This document shows, in pieces, positions 51,289-60,778 of a stretch of 64,000 nucleotides of DNA. The notes under the pieces were generated by a model, which was not told where the DNA came from, made no database searches, and saw nothing but the letters and a program-made list of their open reading frames with translations. Position 1 is the first letter of the stretch. Each line of letters starts with the position of its first letter. Source of the DNA: Aeromicrobium sp. 9AM (GTDB lineage: Bacteria; Actinomycetota; Actinomycetes; Propionibacteriales; Nocardioidaceae); assembly GCF_902506105.1 (NCBI RefSeq), contig NZ_LR733304.1, positions 2,131,353 through 2,195,352 of the forward strand, given 5' to 3'. A program made the position numbers and the translations under genes.

Positions 51289-52515
51289 ATGTCCGCCGGG
51301 TTCACCCGACGCCAGCTCACCCTTGCGGCTCTGGCCTTCAACGCCGTACGTCCGCAGCGACGCGGCTGGTCGGCGCTGCCCAGCTTCGCCCTCGGCTGGC
51401 CCACGAGCGAGCTGGCTCCGCACCTGCTGGGCGCCGCTGCCCTCGACACCGCGGCCGAGCTGACCGTACGGCGGGGCAAGCCGTCCCGGCTGGGACTCGT
51501 CGCGGCCGCCGCGGCCGCAGGACTCCTCACCCATACGATCGCCGGCGCGAGACGTACCGGCACCCAGCTCGACGAGGCGCTGCGCGAGGGCATCGGCGAC
51601 GGCTACCTCGACGAGATCGACCTGCCCGGACCCATCGACCTCCGGCTCCCCCGCGGTTCGGTCGTCCGGCCGTTCAACTTCCGCGCCCGCGACATCGAGG
51701 TGCTGCGCAACGTGCCCTACACCGAGGGCGGCCGCCGGGCACACCTCGACATCCGGCGGCCCAAGGACCGCGACCTGAGCAAGGCTCCCGTGCTGATCCA
51801 GATCCACGGCGGCGGCTGGACGATCGGCAACAAGGAGCAGCAGGGCCTCCTGCTGATGAACCGCATGGCCCAGCAGGGCTGGGTGTGCGTTTCGGCGAAC
51901 TACCGGCTCGCACCGAAGCACCGCTTCCCGGCCCAGATCGTCGACGTCAAGCGCGCCATCGCCTGGGTGCACGAGAACATCGCCGACTACGGCGGCGACC
52001 CGTCGTACGTCGTCATCACGGGTGGCTCGGCCGGCGGTCACCTCGCGTCCCTCGCGGCGCTGACGCCCGGGCTCGCGGACTATCAACCGGACTTCGAGGA
52101 CTCCGACACCTCCGTGTCCGGGTGCGTGCCCTTCTACGGCGTCTACGACCTCGGCGGCATCACCGAGCACCGATCGGCCGTCGACATGCGCGACCGTTTT
52201 CTCGGCCCGCGGGTGTTCGGCAAGGACCCGCGTACGCACCTCGACCACTTCGTCCAGGCCTCGCCGTTGGCGCAGGTCGGCGAGCACGCGCCCGACTTCT
52301 TCGTGATCCACGGCAGCAACGACACCGTCGTCTCGGTCAAGCAGGCCCGCGCGTTCGTCACAGCCCTCAGGGAGAAGTCGGACGCCTCCGTCACGTACGC
52401 CGAGCTGCCCGGCGCACAGCACGCGTTCGACGTGTTCTCGTCGATCCGAAGCCAGCACACGATCGCGGCCGTGCAGCGCTGGCTCCAATGGCACCGCGCA
52501 CGGAACCAGAACTAG
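51289..52515 (+). CDS. HSL/LipC-like esterase
   Basis: Hormone-sensitive-lipase-type alpha/beta-hydrolase, 408 residues. The oxyanion motif HGGGW starts at His173, the nucleophile is Ser247 in GGSAGGH, and the C-terminal acid and base are in HGSNDTVVS and GAQHAFD. An N-terminal region of about 120 residues with hydrophobic stretches (RLGLVAAAAAAGLLTHTIAG) suggests membrane association, as in LipC (Rv0220). ATG at 51289 follows TTGAGGAG. Opposite the WS/DGAT across a KstR operator, it probably hydrolyses lipid or steryl esters. Confidence 0.87.
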   Translation: MSAGFTRRQLTLAALAFNAVRPQRRGWSALPSFALGWPTSELAPHLLGAAALDTAAELTVRRGKPSRLGLVAAAAAAGLLTHTIAGARRTGTQLDEALREGIGDGYLDEIDLPGPIDLRLPRGSVVRPFNFRARDIEVLRNVPYTEGGRRAHLDIRRPKDRDLSKAPVLIQIHGGGWTIGNKEQQGLLLMNRMAQQGWVCVSANYRLAPKHRFPAQIVDVKRAIAWVHENIADYGGDPSYVVITGGSAGGHLASLAALTPGLADYQPDFEDSDTSVSGCVPFYGVYDLGGITEHRSAVDMRDRFLGPRVFGKDPRTHLDHFVQASPLAQVGEHAPDFFVIHGSNDTVVSVKQARAFVTALREKSDASVTYAELPGAQHAFDVFSSIRSQHTIAAVQRWLQWHRARNQN

Positions 52516-52528
52516 CCCGGCTTTCTGG

Positions 52529-52658
52529 CGGTCGAGTAGCCCGCGAGCTCTGCGAGCCGGCGTATCGAGACCACGTACGTCGCAAAGCTCGCTCGAGCCA
52601 TCAACCTCACGAGGTCTCGATACGGCTCGGCCGCGGCCGGCCTCCCCACTCGACCGGC
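52529..52658. repeat. Inverted repeat of the GGTCTCGATACG / CGTATCGAGACC type
   Basis: CGTATCGAGACC (52561-52572) faces GGTCTCGATACG (52613-52624), and GGTCGAGTAG near 52530 faces CCACTCGACC near 52646, so the whole stretch is one imperfect inverted repeat. It fills the gap between convergent genes and contains no ORF; it probably ends transcription or is a dispersed non-coding element. Confidence 0.7.
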
Positions 52659-52704
52659 AACGTGGGTGCGACTGCCTTGGAGCAAGCGCGAAGCGAGCGG
52701 AGCC

Positions 52705-54834
52705 TCAGCTGCGAGGGAGGCCCAGCACGCGTTCGGCGACGACGTTGCGGAGGATCTGGGTCGTGCCGCCGGCGATCGACAGGCACCGCGTCAGCAACAT
52801 CTCGTGCACGTCCGGATCGTCAGGCGCAAACAACGCAGCTGGCCCGAGCATGCGTACGACCAGCTCGGAGGCCTCCTGCCGATTGCGTACGCCCAGCAGC
52901 TTCGCGACGCTCGACTCCGGCCCCGGCCCACGCCCGGCGATCGATCGCAATGTCGAACGTACGCCGAGCAGCTGGCACACCGAGGCCAGCGCGACCTGGT
53001 GACCGACCAGCGCGGCATCGGTCTCGGACTCGCGACCGGCCAACAGCTCGACCGCGCGCTCGGTGCTCATGCCGAGCTTGCTGCCGGCCATGGCGACACG
53101 TTCGTTGGCCAAGGTCGTGCGGGCGAGCTTCCAGCCCTCGTTGACCTCACCGACGACGCACTCGTCGGGCACGAAGACCTCGTCGAGGAACACCTCGTTG
53201 AACATCGCGTCACCGGTCAGCTCGCGCAGCGGCCGGATGTCGATGCCGGCCGATGTCATGTCGACCAGGAAGTAGGTGATCCCGCGATGCGGCGGGGCGT
53301 CCCGGTCCGTACGCGCGAGGCAGATCGCCCAGTGGGCCTCACGCGCCCGCGAGGTCCAGACCTTCTGACCCGTGAGCTGCCAGCCACCCTCGACACGTAC
53401 GGCACGCGTGCTCAGCGAGGCGAGGTCGGAGCCCGCCCCGGGCTCGCTGAACAGCTGGCACCACCTCAGGTCACCGAGCAACGTGGGCATGACGAACCGC
53501 TCGGCCTGCTCGGGGGTGCCGTGCCCGATGATCGTCGGCACGGCCCAACCGCCGATCGCGATGTCGGGCCGGCTCAGCCCCGCGCGGGTCAGCTCCTCGT
53601 CCACGACCAGCTGCTCAACCGGCCCGGCGTCCAGGCCGTACGGGCGCGGCCAGTGCGGCGTCAGGTAGCCGGCCTGGGCGAGCGCGGCTCGATGCTCGTC
53701 CGAGGGCAGCTCGGCGATCGCCGCCATCTGTCGGCGGATCACGTCCCGGAGCTCCGCGTCCGTCTCCCCGAAGTCGATCTCAGGCACGCGTCGCTGACCG
53801 GTGCCGGCGCGCCGGGCCAGGCGGGCGGCCGACTGCTCGGCGCCTCCGGTCAGCGAGGCGACGGCGAGACTCAGGGCGATCGCCCGGCGGAGGTAGAGGT
53901 GCGCATCGTGCTCGAACGTGAAGCCGATGCCGCCGAGCACCTGGATGCAGTCCTGCGCGACCGACACGGCACCGTCGAACGCCACCGTCGCGGCGACGTC
54001 AGCGGCATAGGCCGCCTCGCCATCAGGTACGTCCGCCCGTGCGCTGGCGCCGGCGTCCCAGGCGACGGCCGCCACCGACTCGGTGGTCTCGAGCATCTGG
54101 GAGCAGAGGTGCTTGATCGCCTGGAACGAGCCGATCGGCGCACCGAACTGCTCGCGCACCTTGGCGTACGCCACCGCGGTGTCGAGGCACCACTGCGCCA
54201 GGCCCGCAGCCTCGGCCGCCGCCAGCGCGACGAGGGTCCGGCGGACCGACTCGGTGCTCACCCCCGGCAGCTCAACGATCTGGTCACTCGTCGCCGCAAC
54301 GCGTACGGACCCGCCGCGGCGCGAGAGGTCGAGCCCCTCCTCGGGCTGGGCCGTGAAGCTGCCGGCGTCGATCAGCACCCACGAATCGTCCGTCGTACGC
54401 GTCACAAGCCAGCGCGCGCCGACCACGTCGAGCACGACGTCGAGGTCCCCGCGGGCACCATCGGCATCGACCCTCACTGCGCCCTGCAGAGCGACTGCCG
54501 CACTGTCGCCACGGGTGATCCCGCTGAGCACGTCGGCATCCCCCGCGAGCTGGCCGACAAGCACCGCGCCCAGCAGCGGCCCGGGCACCAAGGCGTAAGC
54601 GGCCGACTCAAGCGCGACCATCTGGTCGAGCAGGTCGCCGCCGCCACCGCCGTGATGCTCGTCGATCGCGATGCCGGTCAGGCCCGCTTCGACGACGGAC
54701 TGCCAGCTCTTGGCGAACCCGGCGGCGGCATCGCTCTCGGCTTCTCGCACCGCGGATGCCCCGCTCAGGCCGACGGCCCAGGCCCGTAAACTGGTACTCA
54801 GTTCTAGGTGATCACGAGTCACGCCGACCGGCAT
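52705..54834 (-). CDS. fadE34: FadE34 / ChsE3 fused acyl-CoA dehydrogenase
   Basis: Double ACAD of 709 residues, close to the 711 of Rv3573c, which acts on five-carbon steroid side-chain CoAs. The N-half carries REQFGAPIGSFQAIKHLCSQ and QVLGGIGFTFEHDAHLYLRR; the C-half carries FSEPGAGSDLASLSTRAV, QKVWTSRARE and GGTTQILRNVVAERVLGLPR. ATG at 54834 is preferred because an upstream ATG at 54867 would overlap the operator. Divergent from kstR, as in mycobacteria. Confidence 0.92.
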   Translation of the reverse strand: MPVGVTRDHLELSTSLRAWAVGLSGASAVREAESDAAAGFAKSWQSVVEAGLTGIAIDEHHGGGGGDLLDQMVALESAAYALVPGPLLGAVLVGQLAGDADVLSGITRGDSAAVALQGAVRVDADGARGDLDVVLDVVGARWLVTRTTDDSWVLIDAGSFTAQPEEGLDLSRRGGSVRVAATSDQIVELPGVSTESVRRTLVALAAAEAAGLAQWCLDTAVAYAKVREQFGAPIGSFQAIKHLCSQMLETTESVAAVAWDAGASARADVPDGEAAYAADVAATVAFDGAVSVAQDCIQVLGGIGFTFEHDAHLYLRRAIALSLAVASLTGGAEQSAARLARRAGTGQRRVPEIDFGETDAELRDVIRRQMAAIAELPSDEHRAALAQAGYLTPHWPRPYGLDAGPVEQLVVDEELTRAGLSRPDIAIGGWAVPTIIGHGTPEQAERFVMPTLLGDLRWCQLFSEPGAGSDLASLSTRAVRVEGGWQLTGQKVWTSRAREAHWAICLARTDRDAPPHRGITYFLVDMTSAGIDIRPLRELTGDAMFNEVFLDEVFVPDECVVGEVNEGWKLARTTLANERVAMAGSKLGMSTERAVELLAGRESETDAALVGHQVALASVCQLLGVRSTLRSIAGRGPGPESSVAKLLGVRNRQEASELVVRMLGPAALFAPDDPDVHEMLLTRCLSIAGGTTQILRNVVAERVLGLPRS

Positions 54835-54852
54835 CAGTGTCGCCTCCAAATC

Positions 54853-54866
54853 TAGAACGTGTTTCA
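54853..54866. promoter_or_regulatory. KstR operator between fadE34 and kstR
   Basis: TAGAACGTGTTTCA fits TnnAACnnGTTnnA. It controls fadE34 and probably kstR itself (autoregulation). Confidence 0.88.
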
Positions 54867-54928
54867 ATCATACCGAGGGTCGGCGCAGTCACTCTGAGCC
54901 CAACGACCCGGACAGGAGACGATGCGCG

Positions 54929-55522
54929 ATGGCGACCACCACCGAGACGGCCGGCTCCAACGCCCAGCGCGAGCGCCGGCGCCGCATCCTCGATGCCACG
55001 ATCGCCCTGGCCGACACCGGCGGCTTCGATGCCGTGCAGATGCGGGCGGTCGCGGACAACGCCGATGTCGCCCTCGGCACGCTCTACCGCTACTTCCCGT
55101 CCAAGATCCACCTGCTGGTCACCGCCCTCGGCCGCGAGTTCGAGCGCGCCGAGGCACAGTCGCGCACCCGCGCGGTGCCCGGCGACACCCCCCACCAACG
55201 CGTCATGCACGTCCTCGGCGTCACCACGACGGCCCTGCAGAAGCAGCCTCAGCTGACCGAGGCCCTGACCCGCGCGTTCATGTTCGCCGACGCGTCGGTG
55301 GCCGACGAGATCCACCTCGTCGGCATCAAGCTGACGGCCATGATCACGCACGCGATCGACGGCACCGACGAGGCCCGCGAGCCCACCACCGAGGACATGG
55401 CGATCGTCCGGGTCATCGGCGACGTGTGGTTGTCGGCGCTCATGGGCTGGGTCACCGGCCGTACGTCCGCAGATGACGTCACGAAGTCGATGGATGTCGC
55501 GGTCAAGCTCCTGCTGCGCTGA
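54929..55522 (+). CDS. kstR: KstR, TetR-family repressor of steroid catabolism
   Basis: TetR regulator, 197 residues. The N-terminal HTH runs about 16-62 (RRRILDATIALADTGGFDAV then LGTLYRYFPSKIHLL). The effector-domain segment LTEALTRAFMFADASVADE is diagnostic for KstR, which in mycobacteria is released by 3-oxo-4-cholestenoyl-CoA-type ligands. ATG at 54929 follows AGGAGA. Its position next to fadE34 equals Rv3573c-Rv3574. Eight matching operators in the window define its local regulon. Confidence 0.94.
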   Translation: MATTTETAGSNAQRERRRRILDATIALADTGGFDAVQMRAVADNADVALGTLYRYFPSKIHLLVTALGREFERAEAQSRTRAVPGDTPHQRVMHVLGVTTTALQKQPQLTEALTRAFMFADASVADEIHLVGIKLTAMITHAIDGTDEAREPTTEDMAIVRVIGDVWLSALMGWVTGRTSADDVTKSMDVAVKLLLR

Positions 55523-55527
55523 GTCGC

Positions 55528-55995
55528 TCAAGCGGCCGGTTCGATCGTGAACGTCGCGTCGATCCGCTTGATCGTGCAGGCCGCGGTCAGCGTGAAGTCC
55601 TCGTCGACCGTCGAGCTCGCGAGCGACACCCCGCCCAGCCCGACCGGTATGTCGTAGTGCGCGTTGATGACGTCCTGCCGGCCATCCGGCTGCCACGTCC
55701 ACACCACGTTCTCGATCGATGTGAAGACCGAGTACTGGACGTGCAGATGGAGCTGCAGCTTGAGGTCGAGGGCCGACACCGAGGTGGGCAGCCCGTTCTC
55801 GATCCGCAGCACGAACGGGTCGAGCGGGATCGACCAGGCGGCGTTGCGGTCGACGAGTGCGTCGAGGTACTTCTGCGCCGCTGCCTGCGAGCTGGGCTGT
55901 GAGCATCCGGTCGCGGCATGAGCGGTCGCCGGCGAGGCGATGAGCGTTGCGGCGACCGTGACGGCAGCCAGCAGGCGGCCGATGCGGGCGCTCAC
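55528..55995 (-). CDS. Small secreted protein of unknown function
   Basis: Protein of 155 residues from the GTG at 55995. The signal peptide (IGRLLAAVTVAATLIASPAT, cleavage near AHA-AT) indicates export. The mature part is beta-rich with two or three cysteines (Cys near the N-terminus and TAACTIKR near the C-terminus) and no recognised domain. GTGA overlap with the upstream dehydrogenase gene places it third in the KstR-controlled SDR operon. It might bind or carry a steroid outside the cell; this is speculation. Confidence 0.65.
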   Translation of the reverse strand: MSARIGRLLAAVTVAATLIASPATAHAATGCSQPSSQAAAQKYLDALVDRNAAWSIPLDPFVLRIENGLPTSVSALDLKLQLHLHVQYSVFTSIENVVWTWQPDGRQDVINAHYDIPVGLGGVSLASSTVDEDFTLTAACTIKRIDATFTIEPAA

Positions 55996-57059
55996 GTGAC
56001 CACGAGTCCCCGGCCCGTGACCAGCGGCAGGTCGAGGGCCGTGACGAGGCCGGGCTTCGCGCCGACGACCGCAGGGACGGCGTTGACCAGCCGCATCGCG
56101 GTGGCCTTGAGACCCGCGGTGTTGTGGTCGCCGTCGGTGCCGAGCAGCTGCAGGTCGAGCGTGTAGTTGGGCTCGCCCTTGATCTCGACGCGGTAGCAAC
56201 CGTGCCCCGCCGGCTGCGGCCAGTCCGGGCCGATGTCGTCGTGCACCCGCGTCACGTGCTCGAGCACCACGACGGCCTTGTCGCCGACCTTGCCGCGTAC
56301 CTCGAAGTGCAGTCCCGCGACAGTGCCCTCCTCGATGCGTCCGCAGTCGATGTCGAACGACTCGGTCGCCGGGAGCCGCTCATAGAACTCCTCGACGTCG
56401 TCCAGCTCGACCCCGAGCCCGGCGGCGATCTGGTGCACGACGCTGCCCCACGCCATCGTGAGGATGCCCGGCTCGAGCAGCATCGGGACGTGGTCCATGG
56501 GCTTGCCGAAGCCCATGACGTCGAACACGATCATCCCCTGGTCGTACGTGTTGTAGTTGAGCACCTCCGAGCAGCGCACCTGGTCGATCCGCTCGCTGAT
56601 GCTCGTCAGCGACAGTGGCAACCAGTCGTTGGCGAAGCCCGGGTCGATGCCGTTGACGTACAGCGACACACCGCCCTCAGCCGCCGCCTGCTTGACCCCT
56701 TCGGCCATGTCGACGACGGGACCGGACGGGAACTGCAGGAAGACCGGCCCGCTCGAGACCACGTTGATGCCGGCTCGCAGCAGTCGCTCGAGGTCGGCCA
56801 TCGCCTCGAACAGCCGGTCGTCGGCCATCGCCGAGTGCACGACACAGTCGGGCTTGAGCGCGATGATCGCCTCGACGTCGTTGGTGGCGAGGACGCCGAG
56901 GTCACGGTCGAGCCCCGCGAGCCGGCCGGCGTCCTTGCCGACCTTGTCGGGGTTGGACACCCAGAGGCCGACGAGATCGAGGTCGGGCCGGGCGTCGATG
57001 CCGGCCAGCACGTGCCGGCCGACGTTGCCCGTGCTCCATGCGGCGACTTTGATGCTCAT
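55992..57059 (-). CDS. DapB-like NAD(P)-dependent dehydrogenase (dihydrodipicolinate reductase N-terminal family)
   Basis: Oxidoreductase of 355 residues starting [20 protein letters not shown], a Rossmann G-x-x-G-x-x-G variant as in 2,4-diaminopentanoate dehydrogenase and the actinobacterial 'dihydrodipicolinate reductase' paralogues. Other segments: [35 protein letters not shown]. True DapB is about 250 residues, so this is a different enzyme. Coupled by 4-base overlaps to the SDR before it and the secreted protein after it, within a KstR-type regulated operon. Confidence 0.82.
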   Translation of the reverse strand: MSIKVAAWSTGNVGRHVLAGIDARPDLDLVGLWVSNPDKVGKDAGRLAGLDRDLGVLATNDVEAIIALKPDCVVHSAMADDRLFEAMADLERLLRAGINVVSSGPVFLQFPSGPVVDMAEGVKQAAAEGGVSLYVNGIDPGFANDWLPLSLTSISERIDQVRCSEVLNYNTYDQGMIVFDVMGFGKPMDHVPMLLEPGILTMAWGSVVHQIAAGLGVELDDVEEFYERLPATESFDIDCGRIEEGTVAGLHFEVRGKVGDKAVVVLEHVTRVHDDIGPDWPQPAGHGCYRVEIKGEPNYTLDLQLLGTDGDHNTAGLKATAMRLVNAVPAVVGAKPGLVTALDLPLVTGRGLVVT

Positions 57060-57856
57060 TGCTCTTCTCCCAGGTCAGGCAGTGCCATGTCGAGGTTGGG
57101 CTGGTCGATCCCGCCGTCGACCTCCAGCACTTTGCCGGTGAGGTAGCCGCCGGCAGGGCTCGCGAGGAACAACACCGTGGCGGCGATGTCGTCGGGGTCG
57201 CCGATCCGGCGCAGCGGGGTGTTGGCCTCCATCTGGGCCGTCAGCCCCTCGTCGCCGGTGACGATCTCCAGCGCCGAGGTGGCCACCGATCCGACCGCGA
57301 TCGCATTCACGCGTACGCGTGGCGCGAGGTCTCGCGCCGCCAGCCGGGTCCAGTGCGCCAGCGCGGCCTTGGCTGTTCCGTACGCCAGATAGCCGCGTCC
57401 GCTGACCCGCCCCATCACCGACGAGATGTTGACGACGGCGCCACCGTCGCTCTTCAACAGGTGCGGCAGCGCGGCCCGGGTGAGGGCGTGCGCCGTCGAG
57501 ACGTTGAAGTGGAACGCGCCCTCGAGCGCGGCCACGTTCGTGCGTACGAACTCCTTGGGCATCGAGCCGCCGACGTTGTTGACCACCACGTCGAGCCGGC
57601 CGAACGCCTCGACGGCGGTCTGCGCGAGCGCCGCCACCTGGTCGAGGTCGGACAGGTCGGCGGGCACGACGAGCGCCTTGCGACCCAGCGCCTCGACCTG
57701 CGCGGCGACCTCTCTCAGCTGGTCCTCCGTACGCGCGGCGAGGACGATGTCGGCGCCGGCCTCGGCGAGAGCGAGGGCGCTGGCGGCCCCGATCCCACGG
57801 CCTGCACCGGTGACGACGGCAACCCGGTCGTCGAGGCGGAATCTTTCGAGCACCAT
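57056..57856 (-). CDS. Short-chain dehydrogenase/reductase
   Basis: Classical SDR, 266 residues. The cofactor motif TGAGRGIG is at about 16-23, NNVGG near 92, and the catalytic Ser-Tyr-Lys is readable in [25 protein letters not shown]. No membrane segment. ATG at 57856; an extension to 57886 would run through the operator. First gene of the SDR-DapB-like-secreted operon, with a KstR-type site 22 bases upstream. A hydroxysteroid or 3-hydroxyacyl-CoA dehydrogenase role is plausible. Confidence 0.88.
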   Translation of the reverse strand: MVLERFRLDDRVAVVTGAGRGIGAASALALAEAGADIVLAARTEDQLREVAAQVEALGRKALVVPADLSDLDQVAALAQTAVEAFGRLDVVVNNVGGSMPKEFVRTNVAALEGAFHFNVSTAHALTRAALPHLLKSDGGAVVNISSVMGRVSGRGYLAYGTAKAALAHWTRLAARDLAPRVRVNAIAVGSVATSALEIVTGDEGLTAQMEANTPLRRIGDPDDIAATVLFLASPAGGYLTGKVLEVDGGIDQPNLDMALPDLGEEQ

Positions 57857-57878
57857 GGCCGGGACAGTAGCGCAAAAC

Positions 57879-57892
57879 TGGAACACGTTCTA
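57879..57892. promoter_or_regulatory. KstR operator between the SDR operon and the thioesterase
   Basis: TGGAACACGTTCTA fits TnnAACnnGTTnnA. It lies 22 bases from the SDR start and 53 bases from the thioesterase start. Confidence 0.87.
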
Positions 57893-57945
57893 GTCTTGGG
57901 GACCCAGGCCGCCTCGTTGCCTGGCGCACCTGACAGGCTGCACCC

Positions 57946-58788
57946 ATGTCCTTGGCCATGTTCACCCTCGAGGACGACCACCTCGTCCCCGCCGAGATCG
58001 CCCGCAGCCTGTGGAAGCACGACCAGATGCACGGCGTCGCCGTGAGTGGCGCCCTTGCCCGGGCGCTCGAGCACCGCCTCACCGAGCTGGGGCGTGACGA
58101 CCTGCGACCGGCCCGCTACACCGTCGACCTGTTCCAGCCGGCCAAGATGGCGCCCTGCACGGTCGAGACCGAGGTCGTACGAGAGGGCCGTCGCATCTGT
58201 CTGATCGACGCAGTCCTGCTCCAGGACGGCGAGCGAGTGGCCCGCGCCAGCTGCATCTTCCTGCTGGCGACCGAGTCGCCCAAGGGTGAGGTGTGGACGC
58301 CGGGCGACCACCCGCAGCCGCCGCCGGAGGACGTCGCTCCGCCGAGCGACGAGCCCCGGGTGCCGCACTTCAGCAGCGAGTCGCCGTGGTCCCAGTCGTT
58401 CCCCGACCACCAGAACGCGGGCCGCAAGCAGACGTGGCAGGCCGGGCTGCCGGTCGTCGAAGGCGAGGTGGGTACGCCGTTCCAGTCCGTCGCCAGCATC
58501 GCCGACGGCACCAGCATGGTCGTCAACTGGGGCACGGAGGGCGTCAAGTTCATCAACACCGACATCACCCTCGCCCTGGCCCGACGGCCCGTCAGCCGCG
58601 AGATCGGCCTGTCGGCGACCGACCGCGTCGAGCACGACGGCATCGCCGTCGGCACGGTCGAGGTCTTCGACCGGGCTGGCCCGCTGGGCACCGCGATGGT
58701 CACCGCGCTGGCCAATGCCTCGCGGCCGATCGACTTCGGCGACATGGAGTTCGAGGACGACGGCAGCCGCAAGCCCGCTCGCGACTGA
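57946..58788 (+). CDS. Double-hotdog acyl-CoA thioesterase-like protein
   Basis: Protein of 280 residues resembling TesB/4HBT_3 double-hotdog thioesterases: an N-terminal hotdog ([20 protein letters not shown]) and a C-terminal one ([20 protein letters not shown], then [20 protein letters not shown]). ATG at 57946. Divergent from the SDR operon across a KstR site; it may release CoA from stalled steroid intermediates. The following LuxR-hydrolase gene starts 34 bases later in the same direction. Confidence 0.8.
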   Translation: MSLAMFTLEDDHLVPAEIARSLWKHDQMHGVAVSGALARALEHRLTELGRDDLRPARYTVDLFQPAKMAPCTVETEVVREGRRICLIDAVLLQDGERVARASCIFLLATESPKGEVWTPGDHPQPPPEDVAPPSDEPRVPHFSSESPWSQSFPDHQNAGRKQTWQAGLPVVEGEVGTPFQSVASIADGTSMVVNWGTEGVKFINTDITLALARRPVSREIGLSATDRVEHDGIAVGTVEVFDRAGPLGTAMVTALANASRPIDFGDMEFEDDGSRKPARD

Positions 58789-58822
58789 CCAACTGACGGG
58801 CGCGCTGGGGTTGAATGGCCTG

Positions 58823-59851
58823 ATGACGGCGCGGGAGCAGCGGCTGGGCACGGCGGATCTCGCTGGCAGGCAGGTGGCCTACGCCGTGACCGGCACCGGG
58901 CCGTACCTCTTGGTCGTCCCCGGCTGGCTCAGCCACCTCGAGCTGGGCTGGGCCATCCCGGCCGAGCGCATGTTCCACGAGTCACTGGCCGAGGGCCGGA
59001 CGCTGGTGCGCTACGACCGGCCCGGCTGTGGGCTGTCCGATCCGTACGACGGCCCGCGCACGATGGCGCTCGAGCTGGACACCATCGCGGCCGTGACCGA
59101 CGCGCTGGGCATGACGCGGTTCGACGTCCTCGGCTTCTCGTTGGGCGCGGCGGTCGCCGCGCAATGGGCGGCGGAGCACCCGGACACGGTCTCGCGCCTC
59201 GTGCTGTACGGCGGCTGGCCGGCCGGTGCCGAGATCGGGGACGATGACAGCCGGCGCCACGTGCTCGGGCTGATCTCGACCCACTGGGGACTGGGCTCCG
59301 ACCTGCTCGCCAACCTGTTCGCGCCGGAGGCCGATGCCGGCACCCGGCTGGCGTTCGCGGACTACCAACGCGCTGCCTCGTCGGCCGAGACGGCGGCGGC
59401 GCTGCTCGGTCTGGCCTACGACCTCGACGTACGCCTAGCGCTGCCGCGGATACAGGCGCCGACCCTCGTGCTGCACCGGCGCGAGGACCAGGCTGCACCG
59501 ATCGCGCTGGGCAGGGACCTGGCCGCCGGCATCCCAGGGGCCGAGCTCGTGGAGCTCGACGGTCGTTCCCACCTGCCGGCGATCGGCGACTCCGGCGCGG
59601 TCGTCGCGGAGGTGCGCAGGTTCTTGGGACTGCCACCACCGCGGCGGTCCGTGCCCACCGGACTCACGCCCCGGCAGTCAGAGGTCGCCGCACTGGTGGC
59701 CGAGGGCCTCACCAACCGCGACATCGCCGCCCGCCTGACGATCACCGAGAGGTCGGCCGAGTCCCACGTCGAGCGGATCAGGTTGCGTCTGGGCTTCCGC
59801 TCGCGCTCGCAGATAGCGGCCTGGCACGTCGCGACGGGTCCACACAAGTGA
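58823..59851 (+). CDS. Alpha/beta-hydrolase fused to LuxR-type HTH
   Basis: Regulator-like protein, 342 residues. Residues 1-270 are an alpha/beta hydrolase ([15 protein letters not shown], nucleophile GFSLGAA, catalytic His in DGRSHLPAI). Residues 280-340 are a LuxR HTH ([20 protein letters not shown], then [17 protein letters not shown]). It could be a ligand-hydrolysing or ligand-binding transcription factor, as known for adenylate-cyclase/LuxR hydrolase hybrids in actinobacteria. ATG at 58823, in frame with a long upstream shadow that is ignored. Confidence 0.85.
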   Translation: MTAREQRLGTADLAGRQVAYAVTGTGPYLLVVPGWLSHLELGWAIPAERMFHESLAEGRTLVRYDRPGCGLSDPYDGPRTMALELDTIAAVTDALGMTRFDVLGFSLGAAVAAQWAAEHPDTVSRLVLYGGWPAGAEIGDDDSRRHVLGLISTHWGLGSDLLANLFAPEADAGTRLAFADYQRAASSAETAAALLGLAYDLDVRLALPRIQAPTLVLHRREDQAAPIALGRDLAAGIPGAELVELDGRSHLPAIGDSGAVVAEVRRFLGLPPPRRSVPTGLTPRQSEVAALVAEGLTNRDIAARLTITERSAESHVERIRLRLGFRSRSQIAAWHVATGPHK

Positions 59852-59900
59852 GGTAGTTCCACGGCTGCTTCTGCGCACCGTGCCCCACAGCATGGAGGAC

Positions 59901-60635
59901 ATGTCCCGACGTCCTCTGCATCTCGTCCTGTCCGCGGCCGGCTGGCTCGGCTTCCAAGCGACCGTCGTGTGGACCATGGCCTTCCTCGCCGAGGTGGTCG
60001 TACCGCACACCGTCGACGGCCCGGCCCGCATGGCCACGCCCGCCGCGATCGGTATCGACGCGGCGCTCCTGCTGCTGTTCGCGGTCCAGCACTCGGTCAT
60101 GGCACGCCGGTCGGTCAAGGCGTGGCTCGGCCGGCGCATACCGGCGCCGCTGGAGCGCGCGACGTACGTGCTGGCCACCGACGCCTGCCTCGTGCTGATG
60201 CTGGTGTTCTGGCAGCCCTGGGGTGGCACGATCTGGCACGTCCACGGTGCAGCCGCGATCGCGCTGTGGGCGGCGTGCGGAGCCGGCTGGCTCCTGGCGA
60301 TCGCCTCGACGTACGCGGTCGACAACCTCGAGCTCGTCGGACTCCGGCAGGCCGGGTGGGCCGGACCCAGGGACGACACCGCCACGACGCTCCAGGTCAA
60401 AGGCCTGCACGCCGTCGTCCGGCACCCGCTGATGACCGGGCTGCTGCTGGCGTTCTGGGCGACGCCGCACATGGGCGCCTCGCACCTGTTCTTCGCCCTG
60501 GCGACGAGCGGCTACCTCGCGATCGGGCTGGCGTTCGAGGAGCGCGACCTGCGGCGTACGTTCGGCGCGGCGTACGACGACTACGCCGCCCGCGTTCCTG
60601 CCCTCATCCCCTCGCTGTCTCGCACGACCGGGTGA
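59901..60635 (+). CDS. Membrane methyltransferase-like protein (MddA/NnrU type)
   Basis: Polytopic membrane protein, about 244 residues, with five or six hydrophobic segments. VKGLHAVVRHPLMTGLLLAF (about 168-187) and the C-terminal FEERDLRRTFGAAYDDYAARVP are the SAM-binding signatures of isoprenylcysteine-methyltransferase-like proteins such as methanethiol S-methyltransferase MddA. Start uncertain: GTG 59880, ATG 59892 and ATG 59901 are in frame; the last begins nearest to homologues. Confidence 0.8.
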   Translation: MSRRPLHLVLSAAGWLGFQATVVWTMAFLAEVVVPHTVDGPARMATPAAIGIDAALLLLFAVQHSVMARRSVKAWLGRRIPAPLERATYVLATDACLVLMLVFWQPWGGTIWHVHGAAAIALWAACGAGWLLAIASTYAVDNLELVGLRQAGWAGPRDDTATTLQVKGLHAVVRHPLMTGLLLAFWATPHMGASHLFFALATSGYLAIGLAFEERDLRRTFGAAYDDYAARVPALIPSLSRTTG

Positions 60636-60778
60636 CCACGCAGGAAGGCGGCCAGCTGTTGGCTCAACCGACCGCCCCGGCGCCGAAGCGCCTGCCGTTG
60701 AGCGAGCAGGTGCACCTGTTCGTTCAACCCGCGGCACGTACCCGCTCGGCGAGGTATGAAGCACTCGGGCTCACAGGC

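Noticed and set aside
54834..54867. Longer FadE34 start at 54867
   Set aside because: That ATG directly abuts the KstR operator and adds residues absent from the usual FadE34 length; 54834 gives 709 residues, near the family's 711.
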